From: Comamonas sp. BIGb0152
GTDB lineage: Bacteria; Pseudomonadota; Gammaproteobacteria; Burkholderiales; Burkholderiaceae_C
Reading direction: 5' to 3'
Assembly: GCF_024809975.1 (NCBI RefSeq)
Contig: NZ_JANUDY010000010.1
Coordinates: 124,001-188,000 of the forward strand
Length of the DNA: 64,000 bases
Position 1 is the first letter of the stretch. The number at the start of each line of letters is the position of its first letter. Shown here one piece after another: positions 18,344 through 26,930 of the stretch. Position numbers and translations under genes: made by a program. Under the pieces are notes generated by a model. It saw only the letters and a list, made by a program, of their open reading frames with translations. It did no database searches and was not told the DNA's origin.

Positions 18344-18652
18344 TCAGGGCCGGATGACGATCTGCGGGCTGATGACAATGGCCTCGGGCCGGCGCGGTGC
18401 CACCAGCACCGGGGCGGCATAGACGGGCTGCGGCGCGTAATAGGCCGCCGGGCGGTCATGGCAGCGGCGCTTTTCCTTGTACTCGCCATTGCGCTTCCAT
18501 TTGCGCTCTACCTTGCAGTTGCCGTCCCAGAACTGTTCCTTGTGTTCCTTGCGGTGGTGGTGGCGTCCGTGGCCATCACCATGGGCCCAGCTGGCATCGG
18601 CCAGGCAGGACAGCGCCAACGCAGTGAGCAGTGGGGTCAACAAACGGTTCAT
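18344..18652 (-). CDS. Small exported His-rich basic protein
   Basis: 102 residues from MNRLLTPLLTALALSCLADA, a Sec signal peptide ending at ASWA. The mature part begins HGDGHGRHHHRKEHKEQFWD, then a charged segment with two cysteines and a hydrophobic Ala/Pro/Val tail (YAAPVLVAPRRP). This resembles small periplasmic proteins of unknown function in Comamonadaceae. The His cluster could bind metal, but nothing nearby supports a specific role. The upstream in-frame extension to 18742 is rejected because the signal peptide marks the start. Confidence 0.65.
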   Translation of the reverse strand: MNRLLTPLLTALALSCLADASWAHGDGHGRHHHRKEHKEQFWDGNCKVERKWKRNGEYKEKRRCHDRPAAYYAPQPVYAAPVLVAPRRPEAIVISPQIVIRP

Positions 18653-18801
18653 GGCAGGGTCGGGGGCAGTGGAGGATGCTGGCAGCTTAGCGGAAAATCC
18701 TGTATCAAAAGATGAGCAATGGTTGCTTTGTACATCAGCCATAGCGGCTGTTTTGATGGTGTAAATCTATGGTGATGGCTGCTACGATTTTTCCATCTGT
18801 A

Positions 18802-18832
18802 AGCACCCGTTGCCGCGCTGGCGTCGGGTGCT
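18802..18832 (-). terminator. Hairpin downstream of the FAH gene
   Basis: AGCACCCG pairs with CGGGTGCT across a 15-base loop, 9 bases after the FAH stop on the minus strand. The U-tract is poor. Confidence 0.45.
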
Positions 18833-18840
18833 GTACAGCA

Positions 18841-19686
18841 TCAGGCGTTGACGGTGGTCTGCTGCTGCTCGCCGAGGCCTTCAATGCCCAAGCGCATCGT
18901 TTGGCCGGCCTTCAGGTAGACAGGATGGGGCTTGATGCCCAGGCCCACGCCGGGCGGGGTGCCGGTGGAGATGATGTCGCCGGGCTGCAGGCTCATGCAC
19001 TGGCTGACATAGGCGACGATCTGCGCGACGGTAAAGATCATCGTCTTGGTGTTGCCGTTCTGGAAGCGCTTGCCATCCACATCCAGCCACATGGACAGGT
19101 TTTGTGGGTCTGGCACTTCATCGCGGGTCACCAGCCAGGGGCCGATGGGACCAAAGGTGTCAAAGCCCTTGCCCTTGTCCCAGGTGCCACCGCGCTCGAT
19201 TTGCCATTCGCGCTCTGAGACATCATTGACCACGCAGTAGCCGGCGACATGCTCCAGCGCTTGCGCTTCGGTGATGTATTTGGCGGCCTTGCCGATGACC
19301 ACGCCCAGCTCGACTTCCCAGTCGGTCTTGGTAGATCCACGGGGGATCTCGACCGCATCGTTGGGGCCGCAGATGGCGCTGGTCCATTTGTTGAAGATCA
19401 CCGGCTCGGTGGGGATGGCGGCGCCCGATTCGGCCGCATGGTCGGCGTAGTTGAGGCCGATGCAGATGAACTTGCCCACGCGCGCCACACAAGGGCCGAT
19501 GCGTGGCTGGCCGGGAACTGCTGGCAGCGTGGCTGGGTCGATCGCGCGCAAGCGGGCCAGTGCGGCGTCGCCCAGTTGCGCGCCTTCGATATCGCTCAGC
19601 ACGCCCGACAGGTCGCGCAAGGTGTTGCTGCTGTCGAGCAGGCCGGGCTTTTCCTGGCCCACCGGGCCGTAACGCAGTAGTTTCAT
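18841..19686 (-). CDS. Fumarylacetoacetate hydrolase family protein, probable acylpyruvase of a sugar-acid pathway
   Basis: 281 residues. CIGLNYADHAAESG, the metal-binding EVELGVVIGK, VVNDVSEREWQ, GKGFDTFGPIGPWLVT and ISTGTPPGVGLG are the core of the FAH superfamily, which splits C-C bonds of diketo acids. In this neighbourhood (SDR, KdgT, KduD, KdgR-like regulator) the closest described role is hydrolysis of a 2,4-diketo-3-deoxy sugar acid, as in the non-phosphorylated L-rhamnose/L-fucose routes. The exact substrate is inference. It is the last gene of a three-gene minus-strand run starting at kdgT. Confidence 0.8.
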   Translation of the reverse strand: MKLLRYGPVGQEKPGLLDSSNTLRDLSGVLSDIEGAQLGDAALARLRAIDPATLPAVPGQPRIGPCVARVGKFICIGLNYADHAAESGAAIPTEPVIFNKWTSAICGPNDAVEIPRGSTKTDWEVELGVVIGKAAKYITEAQALEHVAGYCVVNDVSEREWQIERGGTWDKGKGFDTFGPIGPWLVTRDEVPDPQNLSMWLDVDGKRFQNGNTKTMIFTVAQIVAYVSQCMSLQPGDIISTGTPPGVGLGIKPHPVYLKAGQTMRLGIEGLGEQQQTTVNA

Positions 19687-19784
19687 GTCATCTCCAAAGG
19701 GTCAAATTGCATGCAGGCGCCAGTCTAGGTGCCTGCAGGTATGGATGCTGTCGCGCAGCGGTAAAAGTGGGGGGCAGGCGGGCT

Positions 19785-20546
19785 TTAGTTGGACCAGCCG
19801 CCATCAATCACATGGGCCTGGCCGGTGGTAAAGGCCGCCTCGTCCGATGCCAGGTAGGCCACCAGTGCGGCAATCTCTTCGGGTTTGCCGACGCGGCCCA
19901 TCGGTTGGCGGGCCACAAAGGCGGCGCGTACCGCGTCCACCGACAGCCCATCGTGCTGGGCCTGCGCGGCAATGCGCTGGCCCAGTGATGGCGAATCGAC
20001 CGTGCCCGGGCAGATGGCATTGCAGCGCACGCCCCGGGTGCAGTAATCGGCAGCGATGGACTTGGTCATGCCGATGACCGCTGCCTTGGAGGCACTGTAG
20101 GCAAAGCGGTTGGGCACGCCCTTGATGCTGGAGGCGGCTGACGACATATTGATGATGCTGCCCCGGCCGAGCTGCAGCATGCCGGGCAAAAAGGCGCGGA
20201 TGCTGCGGTACATGGCTTTGACATTGAGGTCAAAGGCCAGGTCCCAGTCGTCTTCGCTGCATTCAAGCACGCTGCCGGCATGCACAAAGCCTGCGCAGTT
20301 AAACAGAATGTCGATGGGCCCGAGCACCTCGGCCAGCGTTTGCACCTGCACGCTGTCGCGCACATCCAGCTGGCGCGCATCCAGCCCCGAGCCCGCCAGC
20401 GGGCCGATATGGATGTCGGTGGCAATCACGCGGGCGCCTTCGGCGGCCAGGCGCTCGGCGCTGGCGCGGCCAATGCCTTGGGCGGCTGCGGTAACCAGCG
20501 CCACCTTGCCTGCCAGGCGGCCGCTGCGCACGGAAGAAATTGTCAT
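19785..20546 (-). CDS. SDR oxidoreductase, probable 2-keto-3-deoxy sugar acid dehydrogenase
   Basis: 253 residues from MTISSVRSGRLAGKVALVTA; the in-frame extension to 20591 is rejected. Classical short-chain dehydrogenase: cofactor motif TAAAQGIG, NCAG, and catalytic Ser with YSASK (Tyr/Lys), ending VIDGGWSN. It is NAD(P)-dependent and cytoplasmic. Beside an FAH hydrolase it fits the step that oxidises a 2-keto-3-deoxy acid to the diketo acid later cleaved by the FAH enzyme, as known for L-fuconate and L-rhamnonate catabolism. Substrate choice is inferred from the neighbours. Confidence 0.8.
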   Translation of the reverse strand: MTISSVRSGRLAGKVALVTAAAQGIGRASAERLAAEGARVIATDIHIGPLAGSGLDARQLDVRDSVQVQTLAEVLGPIDILFNCAGFVHAGSVLECSEDDWDLAFDLNVKAMYRSIRAFLPGMLQLGRGSIINMSSAASSIKGVPNRFAYSASKAAVIGMTKSIAADYCTRGVRCNAICPGTVDSPSLGQRIAAQAQHDGLSVDAVRAAFVARQPMGRVGKPEEIAALVAYLASDEAAFTTGQAHVIDGGWSN

Positions 20547-20621
20547 GGAGTCATTCCTGTGAAAGATGCCGGGCGCGCCACGGGGCAGCACGCCAGGCGG
20601 GGGGGTAAAAGCCGGAGGTGT

Positions 20622-21665
20622 TTAGAAATGCCCGTCGTGGGCCAGCTTGGCCGGGCTGGCTGCTGCGCTGGGTAAGGCGTCGGGTAAGGCGCTGGATTCT
20701 GTTGCCGCTGGCTGCGCGCGCCGGCCGTATTTGCGGGCCCACATGGCCGTCAGAATCGGCACAAGGATGGCGGTCAAGAGGCAGGCCGTGGCGGTAATCG
20801 CGGTGGCGGAATCGGCCATGGACTTGAGCTCGGGCACCATGCTGCCGATGATTTGCGGATTGGCGACCGCCGCGCCGGCGGTGGATGAGGCAGCAAGCCC
20901 TGCGGTGCCATTGCCCCCGCCGATAAATTTGTCCGCCAGGATCAGCGGGATGCCGGTGACGATGATGACGGCCACGCCGACAAACACACCGGTAAAGCCG
21001 CTCTTGGCAATAACGCCCAGGTCAATCGAGCAGCCCAGCGCAAAGCCGAAGAAGGGGATCAGCGGGTGTACGCAGCGGCCAAAGAACTCGCGCAGCTTGG
21101 GATCCAGGTTGCCCAGCGCAAAGCCGATCAAAAACGGCAGCACTGCGCCGGCAAACAAACGCGGCTCAAACACCGCCACGCCGGTGGCGCCCAGGATCAG
21201 CATGCTGACCAGCGGGCCCGACTCGATGGAGGTGAGCACAAAGGCACCGGCTTCCTCTTGCGTGCCGTACTGCTGCATCAGCGCGGCATACAGCCCGCCA
21301 TTGGTCATGTCCATCGCGGTGACCAGGGCCAGCACCGACAGACCGGTGAACAGCCCAGTCTGGATGCCGCCGGCGGGCAAAAAGCGCGTGGCCACCATCG
21401 CCACCACCCAGGCCACCAGGATTTTGGTCAGCACCAGGGTGCCTGATTTTTTGAGCACCACGCCCGTCGCCTTGAGGTTGATCGTCGCCCCCATGCAAAA
21501 GAACCAGACCGCCAGGATGGGCACGGTCCCCGTCATCAGCCCGTTGGTGAACGAGCCAAAGTATTTGCCGGCGTCCGCCGCAAAGGTGTGCACGCAGGCA
21601 CCCAGCAGCAGGGGAATCAGCATGAGCCCGCCGGGCACACGCTCAATGGTTTTCTGGATTTCCAT
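20622..21665 (-). CDS. kdgT: 2-keto-3-deoxygluconate permease
   Basis: 347 residues from the ATG at 21665, which has a GAGGAGCGAG ribosome site; the longer in-frame start at 21806 would cross the operators. About ten membrane segments. [58 protein letters not shown] and [21 protein letters not shown] are hallmarks of the KdgT family, proton symporters of 2-keto-3-deoxygluconate and related acids. It is the first gene of the minus-strand part of the sugar-acid cluster and is divergent from kduD. The KdgR-like palindromes just upstream suggest it is the regulated uptake step. Confidence 0.88.
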   Translation of the reverse strand: MEIQKTIERVPGGLMLIPLLLGACVHTFAADAGKYFGSFTNGLMTGTVPILAVWFFCMGATINLKATGVVLKKSGTLVLTKILVAWVVAMVATRFLPAGGIQTGLFTGLSVLALVTAMDMTNGGLYAALMQQYGTQEEAGAFVLTSIESGPLVSMLILGATGVAVFEPRLFAGAVLPFLIGFALGNLDPKLREFFGRCVHPLIPFFGFALGCSIDLGVIAKSGFTGVFVGVAVIIVTGIPLILADKFIGGGNGTAGLAASSTAGAAVANPQIIGSMVPELKSMADSATAITATACLLTAILVPILTAMWARKYGRRAQPAATESSALPDALPSAAASPAKLAHDGHF

Positions 21666-21740
21666 GTCTCGCTCCTCACACTTTGGTGATGCATTTGTTA
21701 TCGGTTGTAGAGGTGTTGTCCGATGACTACCGAAGCAACC

Positions 21741-21753
21741 GGGACAGTGTTCC
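21741..21753. promoter_or_regulatory. KdgR/IclR-like operator, site 1
   Basis: GGGACAGTGTTCC, an imperfect palindrome in the kdgT-kduD divergent promoter. It resembles the core of KdgR boxes (GAAACA-n-TGTTTC) and site 2 below. Confidence 0.5.
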
Positions 21754-21816
21754 ATAAATTTAAAATCTGAAAATAGCTGGTAAACCCTTTGTCTAATTCC
21801 ATTCATAAAAATTTAC

Positions 21817-21830
21817 GGAACAGTGTTCTG
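21817..21830. promoter_or_regulatory. KdgR/IclR-like operator, site 2
   Basis: GGAACAGTGTTCTG contains GAACA-G-TGTTC, a palindrome around a single base. A weaker third copy (GGACTGTGTTTCA) lies at 21839-21851. The IclR-family regulator encoded at 22790 is the natural candidate to bind. Confidence 0.55.
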
Positions 21831-21921
21831 AAAAAATCGGACTGTGTTTCAATAGAGGCCATACCTCTTGGCAGCCCGGCTTTTCGCTGGCTGCTTTTGT
21901 GTTCCCTCCAAGCCCCGATCC

Positions 21922-22749
21922 ATGTCCTATTCCCCGATTGCCCCAGCGCCTGCCGCATCAGCGTCCATCCCCCACCACCCCTTTGGTCTGCAGGGCCGGG
22001 TAGCCTTGGTCACAGGCTGCAATACCGGCATTGGGGCGGGCATTGCGGTAGCGCTGGCGCAGGCGGGGGCCGATATCGTCGGCCTCAACCGCAGCGATGC
22101 CAGCCAGACGGCTGCCCAGGTGCAGGCCTTGGGCCGGCGTTTTATCGCTGTGCAGGCGGATCTATCCCGCACGGCAGCCATTGCCGATGTGCTGGCGCAG
22201 GTGCTGGCAGCCTGTGGCCAGGTTGACATCCTCGTGAACAACGCCGGCATCATCCGCCGTGCGGATGCGCTGGATTTCAGCGAGGACGACTGGGATGCGG
22301 TGATGAACACCAACCTCAAAAGCCTGTTCTTTCTGTCGCAGGCCGTTGCGCGCCACATGCTGGAGAGCGCCGCGCAGCAGGGCGCGCAGTGGCAGGGCGG
22401 CAAGATCATCCACATTGCATCGCTGCTGTCGTTCCAGGGCGGGGTGCGGGTGCCGTCGTACACAGCGGCAAAAAGCGGGGTGCTGGGCTTGACCCGCTTG
22501 ATGGCCAATGAGTGGGCCAGCAAAGGCATCAATGTGAATGCGATTGCGCCTGGCTATATCGAGACCAATAACACCGAGGCGCTGCGCCAGGATGCGGGCC
22601 GCGCCGATGCGATCTTGCAGCGCATCCCGGCGGGCCGCTGGGGCCAGCCGGCCGACCTGGGCGGGGCGGCGGTGTTTTTGGCTTCCAGCGCGGCCAATTA
22701 TGTGCATGGCCATACCGTGGCCGTGGATGGCGGCTGGCTGGCCCGATAA
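21922..22749 (+). CDS. kduD: 2-dehydro-3-deoxy-D-gluconate 5-dehydrogenase-like SDR (KduD)
   Basis: 275 residues from MSYSPIAPAP; a start nearer FGLQGRVALVTG would give the usual 250-residue length, so the N-terminus is uncertain. TGCNTGIG binds the cofactor, NNAGIIRRADALDFSEDDWD is typical of KduD, and YTAAKSG holds the catalytic Tyr/Lys. The protein ends TVAVDGGWLAR. KduD interconverts 2,5-diketo-3-deoxygluconate and 2-keto-3-deoxygluconate in uronate breakdown. It is divergent from kdgT and followed 40 bases later by the IclR gene, so transporter, enzyme and regulator form one unit. Confidence 0.82.
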   Translation: MSYSPIAPAPAASASIPHHPFGLQGRVALVTGCNTGIGAGIAVALAQAGADIVGLNRSDASQTAAQVQALGRRFIAVQADLSRTAAIADVLAQVLAACGQVDILVNNAGIIRRADALDFSEDDWDAVMNTNLKSLFFLSQAVARHMLESAAQQGAQWQGGKIIHIASLLSFQGGVRVPSYTAAKSGVLGLTRLMANEWASKGINVNAIAPGYIETNNTEALRQDAGRADAILQRIPAGRWGQPADLGGAAVFLASSAANYVHGHTVAVDGGWLAR

Positions 22750-22789
22750 TCGAGGCCATCCAGCACAGCAACCCTAGAAGGACGGACCG

Positions 22790-23629
22790 ATGAGCGAGAG
22801 CCCCGCAGCCATGGACAAGACCGATACCGTCGCCGCGGTGGAGAAGGCTTTTGCCATTTTGGAATGCCTGGGCAACCAGCGCGATGTCAGCGTGACGGCG
22901 CTGGCCCAGCAGCTGTCGCTGTCCAAGTCATCGGTACACCGGCTGCTGCAAACCTTGAAGGCGCTGGGCTATGTGGCGCAGGATGGCGAATCGGAGCTGT
23001 ACCGCGCCACCTTGCGGCTGTTTGAGCTGGGCGGCAAGGCGCTGGAGAACACCGACTTGGTGCGCGAGGCCGATGAGGACATGCGCCACCTGGGGGCGCT
23101 GACCCGCGAGACCATCCACCTGGGCGCGCTCGATGAAGACGCCATCATCTACATCCACAAGATCGAATCGGATTTTGGGCTGCGCATGCAGTCGCGCATT
23201 GGCCGGCGCAAGCCCTTGCACAGCACTGCCATCGGCAAGGTGCTGCTGGCCTTTATGCCTGCTGATCAGGCCCGGGAGCTGTTGTCGTCGCAGCCGCTCA
23301 AGCTGTTCACGCCCCGTACTTTGAACTCGGTAGATGCGGTGATGGACATCCTCCCCCGGGTGCGTGCGCAAGAAGTGGCCGAAGACGACGAGGAGGCCGA
23401 GCCCGGCCTGCGCTGCATTGCGGTGCCGGTGTTTGACCGCTTTGGCCATGTGATCGCGGCGCTGTCGGTGTCCTTCCCCATCATGCGCTGCGGTGCGGAC
23501 ACGCCGCACTACTACCGCAGCTTGCTGAAAGGCGCGAGTGCTGCGATCTCGCAAAAGATGGGCTGGCATGCGCCGCAAGCTGAACCAGGCGAGCAGGGCA
23601 GCGCCAGCGGCAGCCACGAGCAGCTTTAA
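22790..23629 (+). CDS. IclR-family regulator, KdgR-like
   Basis: 279 residues with a good ribosome site (AAGGACGG). An N-terminal winged helix-turn-helix (VSVTALAQQLSLSKSSVHRL, LQTLKALGYV) is followed by the IclR effector domain (RIGRRKPLHSTAIGKVLLAF, CIAVPVFDRFGHVIAALSVS). In gammaproteobacteria KdgR represses uronate genes and is released by 2-keto-3-deoxygluconate. Here it lies with kduD and kdgT, so it probably controls both through the palindromes at 21741-21851. The effector is inferred, not visible. Confidence 0.82.
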   Translation: MSESPAAMDKTDTVAAVEKAFAILECLGNQRDVSVTALAQQLSLSKSSVHRLLQTLKALGYVAQDGESELYRATLRLFELGGKALENTDLVREADEDMRHLGALTRETIHLGALDEDAIIYIHKIESDFGLRMQSRIGRRKPLHSTAIGKVLLAFMPADQARELLSSQPLKLFTPRTLNSVDAVMDILPRVRAQEVAEDDEEAEPGLRCIAVPVFDRFGHVIAALSVSFPIMRCGADTPHYYRSLLKGASAAISQKMGWHAPQAEPGEQGSASGSHEQL

Positions 23630-23650
23630 AGGGGCAAGCGCAGGCCTTTG

Positions 23651-24325
23651 TCAGGCGGGCGCCAGAACAAAGTCGCAGGGGTCAAAGCGTGCGCTGGTAT
23701 CCATGCGGACCTGGCGCAGGGCGGTGGTCTGCTGGTGTGCGTCATACAGCACCTCGGCGGCATAGTTGATCAGCAGGCTGCGGCGGTGCGCACCGCTGGG
23801 GTTGAGGCTGGCGGCATGCAGCAGATCGACATCAAACACCAGAATATCGCCGGCCTGGCCGCAGATTTGTACCGCTTGGGATTCGTCATGCGCGCTGCGC
23901 GCCGCTTCTTCGGCGCTGGGCCGGTGGCTGGCCGGGACCAAGCGGGTGGCGCCGTTCTCCGGCCCAAAGTCATCCAAAAACGCCAGTGCACCCACGGTGT
24001 CGCCCGGCCGTTGGTTGGACAAGTCGCGGTGCAGGCGCTGGTAGCCGCCACCGCCAACGGGCTCGCGTCCCTCCACCTGCGACAGAAAAAAGCGCTCCCC
24101 GATCAGCACACCCGCAGCGGCCAGCAGCTGCGGCAGCTGGCAAACGGCCAGCATCTGGGCGTTGTCATCGACCAGCGCATGGCGCCAGTCCCAGCCCCGG
24201 GGCACGGGCCAGTGGCTGGTGATGCCGGCATCAAATACCGCGCGCAAACCGGGCAGCCATGCGGCCGGAATGGCCTGGCGCAGCAGCACATAGCCGTCTT
24301 GCTGGAGCTGTTCGCGTGGGCCCAT
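23651..24325 (-). CDS. Phytanoyl-CoA dioxygenase family (PhyH) non-heme iron oxygenase
   Basis: 224 residues from MGPREQLQQDGYVLLRQAIP; upstream in-frame sequence belongs to the LysR gene region. The iron facial triad is visible: H and D in RLHRDLSNQ and the distal His in DVDLLHAASLN, with the 2-oxoglutarate-binding Arg in HRRSLLINY. Such enzymes hydroxylate small molecules using Fe(II), O2 and 2-oxoglutarate. It is convergent with the kdgR-like gene (21-base gap), and may belong to the sugar-acid locus or stand alone. Substrate unknown. Confidence 0.78.
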   Translation of the reverse strand: MGPREQLQQDGYVLLRQAIPAAWLPGLRAVFDAGITSHWPVPRGWDWRHALVDDNAQMLAVCQLPQLLAAAGVLIGERFFLSQVEGREPVGGGGYQRLHRDLSNQRPGDTVGALAFLDDFGPENGATRLVPASHRPSAEEAARSAHDESQAVQICGQAGDILVFDVDLLHAASLNPSGAHRRSLLINYAAEVLYDAHQQTTALRQVRMDTSARFDPCDFVLAPA

Positions 24326-24335
24326 GGTCTGCCTT

Positions 24336-25301
24336 TCAAGCTGCGGGGTGGGGTTGTGGGGAGGCAGCGGGCAGTATAGCCAGCGGGGGCGAGGTGTTGC
24401 CATGGGTACCCGGCGCGCGCAGCGGCAGCGATTCGGCCATGCAGTCGATAAACACCCGCAGCTTGGGTGCCAGCTGTTTGCTCGATGGCCACAGCAGCCG
24501 AAAGCAGCCTTCGTGGACCACATGCGCATCCAGCACAGTCAGCAGCTGGCCGCGTGCGATGGCATCGCGCACCATAAAGTCGGGCAGGCAGGTAATGCCT
24601 AGGCCCGCAATGGCCGCTTCCATCAGGGCCGATGTGGTGGTGCAGACCATCGACGTGGGCAAGCTCCAGGCGGCGGCGCCCGGCTCGGCGCGCAGCGGCC
24701 AGGCTTCAAGCTTGCCGTTGCTGGGAAAGCGGTGCTGCAAACAGGCATGCGCCGCCAAATCGCCGGGTTGCTGGGGGGTGCCGCGCGCTGCCAGGTAGCC
24801 GGGCGCGGCCACCAGCTGCAGCGCAAAACTGCCCAGCACCCGCGATACCAGGCGTGAATCAGCGGGCTCGCCTGTGCGCATCACCACATCAAAGCCCTCG
24901 TCGATCACATCGACCAGCCGGTCGCTAAAATCCAGATCCAGGGTGATGGCCGGGTAGCGCTGCATAAAGGCCGTGAGCGCGGGCATGACCAGCGCATCCA
25001 CCTGCGGCAGGCTCACCCGCAAGCGCCCGCGTGGGGACTGCCAAGTCTCGGACAGCTCCAGCTCTGCGGCCTCCACCTCGCACAGAATGCGGCGGCAGCG
25101 CTCCAAAAACAAGGCGCCTTCGGCCGTCAAGGTGATGCTGCGGGTGCTGCGGTGGAACAGGCGCACGCCCAGGCGCGTCTCCAGCCGGCATATGCTTTTG
25201 CCCACGGCTGATGCGGAGACGCCGAGCATGCGCCCGGCTGCAGAAAAGCTGCGCGTATCGGCAGCCTGTACAAAAAAGGCGATGCCACTCAATGCGTCCA
25301 T
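24336..25301 (-). CDS. LysR-family transcriptional regulator
   Basis: 321 residues. The N-terminal helix-turn-helix reads ALSGIAFFVQAADTRSFSAA, SASAVGKSICRLE and LGVRLFHRSTRSITLTAEG; the rest is a periplasmic-binding-like effector domain (DVVMRTGEPADSRLVSRVLG is typical of the CrgA/DsdC-like subgroup). It ends in a Pro-rich tail. It is divergent from the MFS transporter at 25458 with about 155 bases between, the usual layout for a LysR regulator and its efflux target. The 3' end is 10 bases from the PhyH gene start. Confidence 0.85.
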   Translation of the reverse strand: MDALSGIAFFVQAADTRSFSAAGRMLGVSASAVGKSICRLETRLGVRLFHRSTRSITLTAEGALFLERCRRILCEVEAAELELSETWQSPRGRLRVSLPQVDALVMPALTAFMQRYPAITLDLDFSDRLVDVIDEGFDVVMRTGEPADSRLVSRVLGSFALQLVAAPGYLAARGTPQQPGDLAAHACLQHRFPSNGKLEAWPLRAEPGAAAWSLPTSMVCTTTSALMEAAIAGLGITCLPDFMVRDAIARGQLLTVLDAHVVHEGCFRLLWPSSKQLAPKLRVFIDCMAESLPLRAPGTHGNTSPPLAILPAASPQPHPAA

Positions 25302-25457
25302 GGCGCTCCTATTGCAGACAATTTGTCCGATATGTTTTGAACTTCGGCATTATTGTCTTGCAAGGCCAATCCCTGCACCATGGCGGCTCATTGGTTTTCT
25401 CCCGCCGCAGGTCACCCGATCAGCGCGGATTTGTACAAAGGCTTTCGCCGTTCCGCC

Positions 25458-26681
25458 ATGCCAGATGCTTCTTCACTCTCCCACCCCCATCGCCCCGGTA
25501 TGGGCAGCTCCTGCCCACCCCACACCGGCGGCTTGCCCATTGCATCGCTGCTGGCGCTTGCGCTGGCGGGTTTTGTCACCATCTTGACGGAGGCCTTGCC
25601 GGCCGGCTTGCTGCCGCAGATCAGTGCGGGGCTGGGCGTGTCGCAGGCCATGGCCGGGCAGCTGGTCAGCCTGTATGCCATTGGCTCCTTGGTGGCGGCG
25701 ATCCCGTTGACGGCGGCCACCCAGCGCATGCGCCGCAAGCCCTTGCTGCTGGCGGCATTGGCCGGCTTTGTGCTGGCCAATACGGTTACCACGGTGTCGG
25801 GCAGCTATGCACTCACCTTGCTGGCCCGTTTTGTGGCTGGTGTGGCTGCCGGCCTGCTATGGGCCCTGCTAGCGGGCTATGCCACCCGCATGGTAAGCCC
25901 GCAGCAAAGCGGGCGCGCCATTGCGATTGCCATGCTGGGCGCACCGCTGGCGCTGTCTTTGGGCCTGCCGCTGGGCACCTGGCTGGGGCAGCACTTGGGC
26001 TGGCGCCTGTGTTTTGGCAGCATGAGCGTGCTGGCGCTGTTGCTGATGGGCTGGGTGCAGCTGCGCCTGCCTGATTTTGCCGGACAGCCTGCAGGGCAGT
26101 CCTTCAAGCTGCGCCAGGTGTTCCGCCTGCCAGGTGTGCGGCCGGTGCTGCTGGTGGTGCTGACCTATGTGCTGGCGCACAACCTGCTCTACACCTACAT
26201 AGCCCCTTTGCTGGCACAGGCCGGCCTGGCCACGCAGGTAGACAGGGTGCTGCTGGTGTTTGGCCTGCTGTCGGTGCTGAGCATCTGGATCACGGGCGTG
26301 CTGATAGACCGGCATTTGCGCACGCTGACTTTGGCGAGCACGGGGCTGTTTTTGCTGGGCGCGCTGCTGCTGGCGCTGGCCATGGGCTCACCCACTGTCG
26401 TCTACCTGGCAGTGGCCGCCTGGGGCCTTGGTTTTGGTGGGGCCGCCACCTTGTTGCAAACGGCCTTGGCCAAGAGCGCCGGCGCGGCGGCCGATGTGGC
26501 CCAGTCCATGCTGGTGACCTCCTGGAACCTCGCGATTGCCGGCGGCGGCATGGCCGGTGGCCTGTTATTGGCCCACTGGGGGGTGGGCGCCTTCTCACCC
26601 GCTGTATTGGCGCTGCTGGTACTGAGCCTGGCGGTGGTGCTGGCAGCAAAGCGCCACGGCTTTGCCGCTGAAAAGCGCTGA
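25458..26681 (+). CDS. MFS efflux transporter
   Basis: 407 residues from MPDASSLSHPHRP (an ATG at 25500 is also possible). Twelve hydrophobic segments; the first is LLALALAGFVTILTEALPAG and the loop 2-3 motif is TQRMRRKPLLL. This belongs to the drug:H+ / sugar-efflux (AraJ-like) branch of the major facilitator superfamily, which exports drugs or small metabolites across the inner membrane. It is divergent from a LysR gene, which probably controls it. Substrate cannot be predicted. Confidence 0.82.
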   Translation: MPDASSLSHPHRPGMGSSCPPHTGGLPIASLLALALAGFVTILTEALPAGLLPQISAGLGVSQAMAGQLVSLYAIGSLVAAIPLTAATQRMRRKPLLLAALAGFVLANTVTTVSGSYALTLLARFVAGVAAGLLWALLAGYATRMVSPQQSGRAIAIAMLGAPLALSLGLPLGTWLGQHLGWRLCFGSMSVLALLLMGWVQLRLPDFAGQPAGQSFKLRQVFRLPGVRPVLLVVLTYVLAHNLLYTYIAPLLAQAGLATQVDRVLLVFGLLSVLSIWITGVLIDRHLRTLTLASTGLFLLGALLLALAMGSPTVVYLAVAAWGLGFGGAATLLQTALAKSAGAAADVAQSMLVTSWNLAIAGGGMAGGLLLAHWGVGAFSPAVLALLVLSLAVVLAAKRHGFAAEKR

Positions 26682-26930
26682 CGGGCAAAGCAAGGGCAGG
26701 TGCTGAAGACCTGGAGTTCAGCGCCTGGGTGGCGGCCTACCAGCTTCAGAATTTGGCCGTCAAGGTCGCTGCCCCGCCTGGCATGCAATGGCATGGGGCA
26801 GCTGCGTATCCAGCCCACAGCTCGGGTCGCGCTTGAGAGGGCCGCTATCTGCGCGTAGGATGCGTATTCCCTCTCGCAGGTGTTCAAAGGTGAAAGCAGG
26901 GGGCAACTTTTAAGACTACGGAGTTAAATC

